This document shows positions 57,532-64,000 of a DNA stretch of 64,000 nucleotides, one piece after another. Positions within the stretch are counted from its first letter, which is position 1. Each line of letters opens with the position of its first letter. The notes beneath the pieces are model-generated. The model saw nothing but the letters and a program-made list of their open reading frames with translations, was not told where the DNA came from and did not search any database. The translations under genes and the position numbers were made by a program. Source of the DNA: JALZKA01 sp033856515 (GTDB lineage: Bacteria; Actinomycetota; Thermoleophilia; Solirubrobacterales; 70-9); contig JAWVEY010000019.1 in NCBI GenBank assembly GCA_033856515.1, positions 1 to 64,000 of the forward strand. The letters run 5' to 3'.

Positions 57532-58455
57532 ATGGGCCATACGCGGTCGATCCGGAACGGGAGCGCCGGGGTCGTCTCCGCCACGGCGGCGCTGGTCTTG
57601 CTTGCGCTCGTGTCGGCCGCGCCCGCTCAGGCCACGTTCCCTGGCAGCAACGGCAGCATCGCGTTCGAGAGCACGCGCGACGGAAACGTCGAGATCTACG
57701 TCATGAACTCCGACGGTGACGACGAGACGCGGCTGACCAACAACTCGGTGGACGACCGGCAGCCGGCCTGGTCGCCCAACGCCAAGCGGATCGCGTATGC
57801 CCACCGGACGCACAACGGCGGCTTGGACATCTTCGTCATGCGCGCCGACGGGTCGCATCGCCGCCGGCTCACGCGGAATCCCGCCGAGGACCAGAACCCC
57901 GCCTGGTCGCCCGGCGGCGACCGGATCGTCTTCCAGAGCGAACGCAAGGGCAACGACGATATCTTCGTCGTGGACGACAAGGGCATCCACGTCACCCAGC
58001 TCACCAGCACGAGCCGCGACGACCAGGATCCCGCCTGGAACCCGAGCAACCTGTACATCGTGTTCGAGCGAATCCTGAGCGGCGAGAACGACGAGATCTT
58101 CCGCATGTGGCCGAACGGGTCGCACGTTGTGCGCCTCACCCACGAGGCCGGCGGCGACATCCAGCCCGGGTTCGCCCCGGCCGGCGGGAAAGTGGCCTTC
58201 GCGAGCGAGCGCGACAACCCGTTCGACATCTTCACGATGTTCGACGCCGGAGGCAGCCAGAACGCGCTGATCACCAGCGGCTTCGGTGAGTTCCGCCCCG
58301 CCTGGTCGCCCGATGGCCTCTCGATCCTTTTCTCCAGCACACAGGGCACGGCCAACTCCGACATCTTTCAGATGGCCGCGAACGGCTCCGGGTTCCCGCT
58401 GGCGATGACCAGCGATCCGGCCTTCGACGGCGGGGCGGACTGGGCGCCAGGTTAG
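57532..58455 (+). CDS. Secreted TolB-like beta-propeller (PD40 repeats)
   Basis: 307 residues from ATG 57532. Signal peptide about 1-32 (SATAALVLLALVSAAPAQA). Then five to six PD40 blades, each with a strand turning on W(S/N)P: PAWSPNAKRIAYAH, PAWSPGGDRIVFQS, PAWNPSNLYIVFE, FAPAGGKVAFAS, PAWSPDGLSILFSS, alternating with DIFVM/EIFRM strands. Probably a periplasmic or cell-surface binding propeller. Not part of the Tol-Pal system here; its partner is unknown. Confidence 0.82.
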   Translation: MGHTRSIRNGSAGVVSATAALVLLALVSAAPAQATFPGSNGSIAFESTRDGNVEIYVMNSDGDDETRLTNNSVDDRQPAWSPNAKRIAYAHRTHNGGLDIFVMRADGSHRRRLTRNPAEDQNPAWSPGGDRIVFQSERKGNDDIFVVDDKGIHVTQLTSTSRDDQDPAWNPSNLYIVFERILSGENDEIFRMWPNGSHVVRLTHEAGGDIQPGFAPAGGKVAFASERDNPFDIFTMFDAGGSQNALITSGFGEFRPAWSPDGLSILFSSTQGTANSDIFQMAANGSGFPLAMTSDPAFDGGADWAPG

Positions 58456-58530
58456 GGCGCTGCTGCCCTTCGGCCGTTGCGCACGCAGCCTTCCGCGATG
58501 GGCAGAGATAGGTGCTTTCCATGCGAAGCG

Positions 58531-59433
58531 CTATGGAGCGGAGTTCACCTCGTAGCCCAGCTCGGCCAGGAGCTCGCCCGCGATCTCCTTGAAGGCCCAC
58601 GCGTCTTCGGCGTTCATCTCGCGCTTCCACTTCTCGACTCGCTCGCGCTGGGGCGGCTCAGAAGTGGCCGCGTGCATCTCGGATCGGTGGCCGGCGGGGA
58701 GGCCTTGGCGCCCCTCTGCCGCTTCGAGTTCGCCCGACATCTCGCCCATGCGCTCGGCGGCTCGCTCGTGGTAGCTCAGCATCGCTGGGTCGAAAGGGAG
58801 GTCGAGGAACTCACAGACGCGGCGCAGGGCCGGCTCGGTGTCGGTGATCAGGTCCTCGTAGCGGACCTCGGTGTAGTGCGCGACCTTCGCGCCCTGCTTC
58901 CGGGTGCGCTTGATCCGCCGCTTCCAGCGCTTCGCCAGTTCCTCGACCGTCCGCTCGCGCAGGCCGCGCGACATGACCGAGAGCGCCACGTCGCGGCCGT
59001 CGCGGATGATGTGGACGAAGCGCGCCTCGGGGAGGACACCCTCGATGTCTCGCATGCTGGTGGAGTAGCCGGGCGTCTTGTCCCCGCAGCGGCTCTTGCC
59101 CTGGCCCGCCGCATATAGGCCGTAGAACGCGAGCAGGACGCCGCGCGCCGAGTTGTCGGCAGCCGCCGTCGCTTCGGCGAGGGTGTCCTCGGCCAGGCCG
59201 AAGTCGGCGAACTCGGGGCGCGAGGTGATCACAGCAAGCGCCCGGTCCCGCGAGGGCTCCCCTTCCGAGAAGAGCTCGATCAGGTTCGGGACGAAGTGCG
59301 TCTCGGGCGGGATCGCCAGCTCGGGATGGGCGTCGAGCATGAGGCGCAGGAGCGTCGTCCCGGAGCGGTTCGCGCCCACGACGAAGGGCATCGAACCCTC
59401 CAACGGTGGCGGAGCTATTGCGGGGTCGGGCAT
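58531..59433 (-). CDS. Sulfotransferase 7
   Basis: 300 residues from ATG 59433 (59448 also possible). PAPS loop GANRSGTTLLRLMLDAHPEL, PPETHF, CGDKTPGYSTSMRDIEGVLPEARFVHIIRDGRDVALS, HYTEVRYEDLITDTEPALRRVCEFLDLPFDPAMLS, ending FKEIAGELLAELGYE. Same main subfamily. Its start lies only about 14 bases from that of the divergent glycosyltransferase-like gene, so a shared promoter region is expected. Confidence 0.86.
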   Translation of the reverse strand: MPDPAIAPPPLEGSMPFVVGANRSGTTLLRLMLDAHPELAIPPETHFVPNLIELFSEGEPSRDRALAVITSRPEFADFGLAEDTLAEATAAADNSARGVLLAFYGLYAAGQGKSRCGDKTPGYSTSMRDIEGVLPEARFVHIIRDGRDVALSVMSRGLRERTVEELAKRWKRRIKRTRKQGAKVAHYTEVRYEDLITDTEPALRRVCEFLDLPFDPAMLSYHERAAERMGEMSGELEAAEGRQGLPAGHRSEMHAATSEPPQRERVEKWKREMNAEDAWAFKEIAGELLAELGYEVNSAP

Positions 59434-59446
59434 GATCTCGCCAATC

Positions 59447-60382
59447 ATGACCCCTAGCGAGTCCCTTGCCATCGTCGCCTGTGTGGAAGCCGGCCCGCTC
59501 GAAGAGCAGGCGGTGATGCTGTTCGAGTCGATGCGCAAGTGGGGCGGCCGCCACGCAGATGCGCGGCTCGTGAGCGTCGAGCCGCGTGGCGAGACCGGGC
59601 TCGACCCCGAGACGGTCGAAACCTTCGCGACGCTGGGCGTCGAGCACCACTCAGACAACCTGAACGTCGAGTTCGCCGACAACCCGATGGTGAATCGCCT
59701 CTACGCAGGAGCTTGGGCCGAGGGGGCGCTGGGAGTCGCTTCGATCGCGCTGGTCGACACCGACACCGTCTTCTTCAACCCTCCCGACGACCTGACCGAC
59801 CTGGGCGACGCCGTCGCCGTGAGGCCCGTCGGCCAGAAGAAGCGCGGCTCATATGGCCCCGACGACTTCAAGGACCGCTACTGGCAGAAGATGTACAAGC
59901 TCTGCGGCTCACCCGAGGGCCCCTGGGTCGAGACGGTCTGGACCGGCGAGCGGATTCGCGGCTATTGGAGTGCGGGAGTCGTCGCCGCGCCTCCTTCGCG
60001 TGGCGTGTTCGGACGCTGGCTCGAGAACTTCCGGACCCTGATCCACGAGGACCACATCCCGAAGGCTGGTCCGCGCAACATGGACCAGCTCTCGCTGGCG
60101 GCAACCCTCCCGCACGGGCCGGTGAAGACCCTTGACGGCCGCTACAACTACCTCGTCCGCCGCCGCCCCAAGCTGCCGCCGGAGCTCCAGGCGCTGAACC
60201 TGGACGAGATCGTCCACCTCCATTACCGCCACTGGTTCCACCAGCCGGGCTTCCTGGACCAGCTCGAGCCTCCGTTCAAGCCGTCGCCCCAGCTCGAGTG
60301 GCTCGAAGAGCGCCTTCCGCTTGTCCACCCCGGCGAAGGCGGGCACGAAGGCTCGCGCTTCGCGCCGGACGCCGACCTCTAG
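59447..60382 (+). CDS. Glycosyltransferase-like protein (GT-A type)
   Basis: 311 residues from ATG 59447. Central ASIALVDTDTVFFNPPDDL is a GT-A-type DxD motif (metal and nucleotide-sugar binding), preceded by a nucleotide-fold start (ESLAIVACVEAGPLEEQA). C-terminal half has NMDQLSLAATLP and YRHWFHQPG, resembling acceptor-binding segments. No close family can be named. Ends overlapping the next sulfotransferase by four bases on the opposite strand, so the two converge. Supports sugar transfer in the sulfation island. Confidence 0.62.
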   Translation: MTPSESLAIVACVEAGPLEEQAVMLFESMRKWGGRHADARLVSVEPRGETGLDPETVETFATLGVEHHSDNLNVEFADNPMVNRLYAGAWAEGALGVASIALVDTDTVFFNPPDDLTDLGDAVAVRPVGQKKRGSYGPDDFKDRYWQKMYKLCGSPEGPWVETVWTGERIRGYWSAGVVAAPPSRGVFGRWLENFRTLIHEDHIPKAGPRNMDQLSLAATLPHGPVKTLDGRYNYLVRRRPKLPPELQALNLDEIVHLHYRHWFHQPGFLDQLEPPFKPSPQLEWLEERLPLVHPGEGGHEGSRFAPDADL

Positions 60383-61476
60383 GCGCTCGGCTCCGGCTCG
60401 GTCGCAGCCGGCTCTGCTACCGGCGTTTTCTCTTCGGGCTCTGGCTCGGGAGGCGGGGGCGGAACCGGCAGCCGCGCCTCGTACACGGCGCGGAGATACG
60501 GGGCCGAGCTGACACCGTCGGCTTCGAGGCCTTCGATCATCTCGACGTAGCGCTTCTCTATCCGCGCCTCCTTGCGGGACGAGAGCCCCTTCTTCCATCG
60601 CACAGCGTTGGCCTGCGAGAGATCCATCTTGCCGTAGAAGAACCGGCGCATCCGGCGGCCGAATCGCACGCCGGTGAACCTGGCGACGCTCTTAGCCGCC
60701 TCATGACGCGGAGGGAGGAGGATGTCCTCCAGGCTCACCTGCAGGAGCTTGTCGTCAGGGATATGACGAGCACCCTCCTCGATGCGGCGGAGGCGCTTTT
60801 CGAACCACTTGAGCCCCTGCATCCGAGTGCGGGGGTAGGAGCGCCCGCGCGTCTGGGATACCCGCGATGCCGAGGCGTCGCGCCCGTCACGGATCACGTG
60901 GATGAACTTCGCTTCTGGGAAGAGGCGCATCAATGTGGAAGCAGCGGCGATCGTGTCGCAGCTCTGCTCGATCAGCCCGCTCGCCCCCTTTCGCATCGCC
61001 TCAGGCCACAGAAGGTCAATGAAGAGCTTGCGGCAGGCGGCGTCCGGCGCATCGGGATCGAACGAGCGATCGAACTCAGCCAGGGCGGCCTCGAAGCGCT
61101 CCGGCGGCATGAACTTGTGCATGCCTCGCTCACGGCCGGTCATGGTGCCCTTCCACCAGAAGCCGCGCATTCGCTCGAGGAAGGCGTCCTTGGTCACGCT
61201 TCCGTTGAGTAGGCCCGGAAAGCCCAGTTCCTCGACGTGAAAACGGCACTCCACCCCGACCGCGTGCAAACGGCCGTGGCGTCCCAGGAAGCGGGACACG
61301 ATGTGCGTCCCGCTCCGGCCGGTCCCGCCGACGAAGATGATCGGCGTGATGTGCTGACCTGGCCGGTCCTCGATCCCGTAGATCTTTCCGACATGCGGCG
61401 CGCCGTCGTGAGGCTCGTCGTCGCCGTCGTGAGCCTCTTTCTCCTCGTCGCGAGGCCCGTTCTCCTCCGTGCTCAT
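60379..61476 (-). CDS. Sulfotransferase 8, divergent subfamily with a Pro/Glu-rich tail
   Basis: 365 residues. Acidic N-terminus (about 1-30), PAPS loop IFVGGTGRSGTHIVSRFLGRHG, then HVIRDGRDASAS, and the C-terminal half with several basic helices. The last 40 residues (RLPVPPPPPEPEPEEKTPV...EPEPSA) are a Pro/Glu tail not seen in the others, probably a flexible or protein-binding end. Lacks the RYEDL...ELGYE pattern of the main subfamily. Its start overlaps the end of 61473-62417. Confidence 0.82.
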   Translation of the reverse strand: MSTEENGPRDEEKEAHDGDDEPHDGAPHVGKIYGIEDRPGQHITPIIFVGGTGRSGTHIVSRFLGRHGRLHAVGVECRFHVEELGFPGLLNGSVTKDAFLERMRGFWWKGTMTGRERGMHKFMPPERFEAALAEFDRSFDPDAPDAACRKLFIDLLWPEAMRKGASGLIEQSCDTIAAASTLMRLFPEAKFIHVIRDGRDASASRVSQTRGRSYPRTRMQGLKWFEKRLRRIEEGARHIPDDKLLQVSLEDILLPPRHEAAKSVARFTGVRFGRRMRRFFYGKMDLSQANAVRWKKGLSSRKEARIEKRYVEMIEGLEADGVSSAPYLRAVYEARLPVPPPPPEPEPEEKTPVAEPAATEPEPSA

Positions 61477-62417
61477 ACTCGGACCCCGGTCTCATAGCCG
61501 AGCTCAGCCAAGAAGTCTCCGGCTTCGGACTCGTACTCAGCGATGTCCTCCGGCGGCATCTCGTCGCGCCATTTGCCAGCGTTGTTCGCCTGCGGCGGCT
61601 GCGTGACCAGCGCGTGCGCGCGCATCCGCTCGGCGCCTGGCCGCAACGGCCTGCCGTCCGCCTCCGGTAGGTCGCGCGCCATCTCGTCGAGGCGGTCCGC
61701 GGCGCGCTCGTGGTGGCGGGTCATCGCCGGATCGAAGTCGAGGTCGAGCGCTGAGCACAGCTCGAGGAGGACGCGCTCGGGCTCGGCGACGAGCTCCTCG
61801 TAGCGGATCTCACGATAGTTCGGCAGGCTCTCGGCTGTCCGGCGGCCGCGCTTGATGAGGCGCTTCCAGCGCCTCGCGAGCTTGGCAGGGGGCGGTGGCT
61901 CGCGCGGCGGGTCCATCGCTCGGAGGCGGCTCGAGAAGGAAAGGGCGACGTCGCGGCCGTCACGGATCATGTGGATGAAGCTGGCCTCGGGAACCGCCGA
62001 GTGGATGCGCTTCATCTCCTTGAGGTAGAGCGGCGTCTTGTCGCCCCAGCGCGTAGCTCCGTGCTTTTCTGCATACAGGTCGAAGAAGGTGCGCACGGCC
62101 GCGCCGGGCGCGGGCGCGGGGAGAGCTTCGAGCCGGGCCCGAAGCTCCTCCTCGTCCAGGCCGTGGTCTTCCCAGCGGTGGTGATCGTTGCGGACGATGG
62201 CGTCGAGGAGGAGGTCCACCGAGGCCGGCTTGTGCTTGCGTGCGACCTTGATGAGCGGGGGCACGAAATAGGTCTCCGACGGGATCGCCATGTCGGGATG
62301 CGCATCCAGCATGAGGCGCAGGAGCGTGGTTCCTGAGCGCCCGACGCCGACGATGAATGGCGCAGGGAGGCGCTCGGGCGCTCGTCGGCGCCCGATGGAG
62401 ATGCCAAGGGGGGTCAC
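61473..62417 (-). CDS. Sulfotransferase 9
   Basis: 314 residues. PAPS loop VGRSGTTLLRLMLDAHPDM (about 25-43), SETYFV in place of the usual PPETHF (one motif varies), WGDKTPLYLKEM, ASFIHMIRDGRDVALS, NYREIRYEELVAEPERVLLELCSALDLDFDPAMT and the end ESEAGDFLAELGYE. Overlaps the next gene by ATGA. It lies 34 bases downstream of the purB stop in the same direction. Confidence 0.86.
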   Translation of the reverse strand: MTPLGISIGRRRAPERLPAPFIVGVGRSGTTLLRLMLDAHPDMAIPSETYFVPPLIKVARKHKPASVDLLLDAIVRNDHHRWEDHGLDEEELRARLEALPAPAPGAAVRTFFDLYAEKHGATRWGDKTPLYLKEMKRIHSAVPEASFIHMIRDGRDVALSFSSRLRAMDPPREPPPPAKLARRWKRLIKRGRRTAESLPNYREIRYEELVAEPERVLLELCSALDLDFDPAMTRHHERAADRLDEMARDLPEADGRPLRPGAERMRAHALVTQPPQANNAGKWRDEMPPEDIAEYESEAGDFLAELGYETGVRV

Positions 62418-62451
62418 GGCGGGAAAGGCTAGAGGGCTGCCGGAGCTGCGT

Positions 62452-63738
62452 TCAGTCGCTGAGTCGCTCGAGGCGCGCCATTACCTCGGGCACGTGCTTC
62501 GTGTAGGCGCGCGGGTCGAGCACCGCGTCCAGGTCCAGGTCGGGCGCTGCCTTGCCCAGGAGATCGCGGAACGGTGTGCCGGTATCCCAGGCCTCCTGAG
62601 CAGCCGCCTGAACCGTCCGGTAGGCATCGTCGCGGGTCATGCCCGAGTCGACCAGCGCGGTCAGCGCGCGCTGGCTGAAGATGGCGCCGTGGGTGAGCTC
62701 CAGGTTCGCCTGCATCCGGTCCGCGTGGACGACCATGCCGGAGGCCACGCGGGTCGCCAGGTGCTGCATGTAGTCGAGGGCGATGGTCGCGTCGGGCAGG
62801 ATGATGCGCTCGGCGCCGGAGTGCGAGATGTCCCGCTCGTGCCAGAGCGCGACGTTTTCGAGACCCGTCTGCGCGTAGCCGCGAAGAACGCGGGCGAGAC
62901 CCGTGATCCGCTCAGAGGTGATCGGGTTGCGCTTGTGGGGCATTGCCGACGAGCCCTTCTGGCCCTTGCCGAACGGCTCCTCGGCTTCGCGGATCTCGGT
63001 CCGCTGGAGGTTTCTGAGCTCGGTCGCGAAGCGCTCGAGCCCGGCGCCGGCGAGCGCGATCGCCGAGAGCAGTGCCGCGTGGCGGTCGCGCGGCACGACC
63101 TGGGTCGAGGCATCCTCGGCCCGGATCCCGAGCGACTCGCACACGTGCCGCTCGATCTGCGGCGGCACCGATGCGTAGGTCCCGACCGCCCCGGAGATCG
63201 CGCCGACGGAGGCATCGGCAAACACCGCCTCGAGGCGCTTCAGGTTGCGGTCTGCCTCGAAGGCGAATCCGGCCAGGCGGAGGCCGAAGGTGGTGGGCTC
63301 GGCGTGGACGCCGTGCGTGCGCCCGACGCAGAGCGTGTCGGCGTGCTCGAGCGCTTGGGCGACCAGGGCGTCGCGGTAGGCACGAGCGCCGACGACAACG
63401 ATCTCGCCCGCGTCGCGGATCTGCAGGGCGAGCGCGGTGTCCAGGACGTCAGACGAGGTGAGCCCGTAGTGAATCCAGCGCCCCGCGTCGCCGCCGACCG
63501 ACTCGGCGACGACGTCGACGAACGCCGCGACGTCGTGGTTGGTCGTGCGCTCGCGCTCGGCGACGGCCTCGACCTCGAACGCCGCCCGCTCCCGCGCCTG
63601 CGCCGCGGCTTCGGCCGGAACGACGCCCTCGGCTGCCCACGCCTCGGTTGCCGCCAGCTCGACGGCGAGCCACCCCTCCATCTTCCGGCGGTCCGTCCAG
63701 ACCGCTCCGATCTCCTCGCGTGTGTATCTCGGGATCAA
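62452..63738 (-). CDS. purB: Adenylosuccinate lyase
   Basis: Cleaves SAICAR and adenylosuccinate. From TTG 63738 it has 428 residues and begins IPRYTREEIGAVW, as the family does. GLTSSDVLDTALALQ, RTHGVHAEPTTFGL (catalytic His), and the signature GSSAMPHKRNPITSE with the catalytic Ser. The upstream in-frame start at 63810 would overlap purE and is rejected; the purE stop is 5 bases ahead. Confidence 0.94.
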   Translation of the reverse strand: MIPRYTREEIGAVWTDRRKMEGWLAVELAATEAWAAEGVVPAEAAAQARERAAFEVEAVAERERTTNHDVAAFVDVVAESVGGDAGRWIHYGLTSSDVLDTALALQIRDAGEIVVVGARAYRDALVAQALEHADTLCVGRTHGVHAEPTTFGLRLAGFAFEADRNLKRLEAVFADASVGAISGAVGTYASVPPQIERHVCESLGIRAEDASTQVVPRDRHAALLSAIALAGAGLERFATELRNLQRTEIREAEEPFGKGQKGSSAMPHKRNPITSERITGLARVLRGYAQTGLENVALWHERDISHSGAERIILPDATIALDYMQHLATRVASGMVVHADRMQANLELTHGAIFSQRALTALVDSGMTRDDAYRTVQAAAQEAWDTGTPFRDLLGKAAPDLDLDAVLDPRAYTKHVPEVMARLERLSD

Positions 63739-63742
63739 GTTC

Positions 63743-64000
63743 TCAGCAGTGGATGATTCTCGCGGCGAGGACTCCAGCGTTCTTGGAACCGTCGATTGCA
63801 ACGCAGGCAACTGGGATGCCCGGCGGCATCTGGACCGCCGAGAGGAGGGCGTCGAGGCCGCCGAGCGACTTGCCCATGATCGGCACTCCGATCACCGGCA
63901 GGTCTGTGTGCGCAGCAGCGACGCCCGGGAGCGCGGCCGACATGCCAGCGCCCGCGATGATCACCCTGAGGCCGCGCATCTTGGCGTTGTGGCAGTACTC
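63743..64000 (-). CDS. purE: 5-(carboxyamino)imidazole ribonucleotide mutase (partial, C-terminal)
   Basis: The C-terminal 86 or so residues; the start lies beyond the window. Reading in from the right edge gives YCHNAK then RGLRVIIAGAGMSAALPGVAAAHTDLPVIGVP and MGKSLGGLDALLSAVQMPPGIPVACVAIDGSKNAG, clearly PurE. The family's N-terminal SAHRTP is outside. It precedes purB with a 5-base gap, as in a normal purEB operon. Confidence 0.92.
   Translation of the reverse strand, partial: EYCHNAKMRGLRVIIAGAGMSAALPGVAAAHTDLPVIGVPIMGKSLGGLDALLSAVQMPPGIPVACVAIDGSKNAGVLAARIIHC

Noticed and set aside
42081..62417. Classical polyketide or peptide cluster
   Set aside because: No PKS, NRPS, carrier protein or exporter; only tailoring-type enzymes are present.

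Overview
High-GC bacterial chromosome segment whose gene content points to an actinobacterium, most likely a deep-branching lineage of the Thermoleophilia/Solirubrobacterales kind. That placement is inferred from GC bias, frequent GTG/TTG starts and family content; no rRNA is present to confirm it. I see no transposase, integrase, phage gene, CRISPR array, NRPS/PKS or rRNA. Two tRNAs are present, Ala(TGC) and Lys(TTT).

Layout. 1-4.8 kb: end of an acidic protein, a glutamate dehydrogenase, tRNA-Ala, and a small arsenic locus: arsC, then divergent arsR, a very small cysteine-rich peptide and an R2-like ferritin-superfamily oxidase joined by overlapping start and stop codons. 4.8-9.2 kb: Baeyer-Villiger-type monooxygenase, secreted serine hydrolase, rhomboid protease, lipoyl synthase. 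9.2-20.7 kb: acyltransferase, carotenoid oxygenase with PadR regulator, then a branched-chain 2-oxoacid dehydrogenase locus (lipB, leucine-dehydrogenase-like gene, E2, E1beta, E1alpha, SRPBCC protein, a stand-alone E2 catalytic domain without its catalytic His, a DsbA-fold protein, E3). 21.7-24.7 kb: thiamine genes, with a TPP riboswitch ahead of thiO-thiS-thiG and thiE divergent. 25.4-31.0 kb: sulfur region, with an FMN reductase, a sulfate ABC transporter (sbp-cysT-cysW-cysA) and two cysteine-free Rrf2 regulators on either side. 31.1 kb: tRNA-Lys.

31.6-64 kb: de novo purine genes purH, purN, purF, purL, purQ, purS, purC, purB and purE, all on the minus strand but not contiguous. They are separated by recQ, an HD-GYP protein and, above all, by islands holding nine sulfotransferases, two paralogous glycosyltransferases, a glycosyltransferase-like protein, two divergent asparagine-synthase-like PP-loop proteins and a cytochrome P450 translationally coupled to two sulfotransferases.

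How it fits together. The branched-chain locus is nearly self-sufficient: leucine dehydrogenase feeds 2-oxoacids to E1/E2/E3, and lipA/lipB supply the lipoyl cofactor; its product would serve branched fatty acid synthesis or catabolism. The sulfur region imports sulfate, and the sulfotransferases would use the activated form (PAPS), although no PAPS synthesis gene lies in the window. The P450-sulfotransferase unit resembles the M. tuberculosis cyp128-stf3 pair, and the glycosyltransferase/AsnB-like/sulfotransferase block looks like a pathway for a sulfated glycan or glycolipid. The best candidates for something undescribed are this purine-embedded sulfation island, the ars-linked peptide with CC pairs spaced every nine residues, and the catalytically dead E2-like protein.
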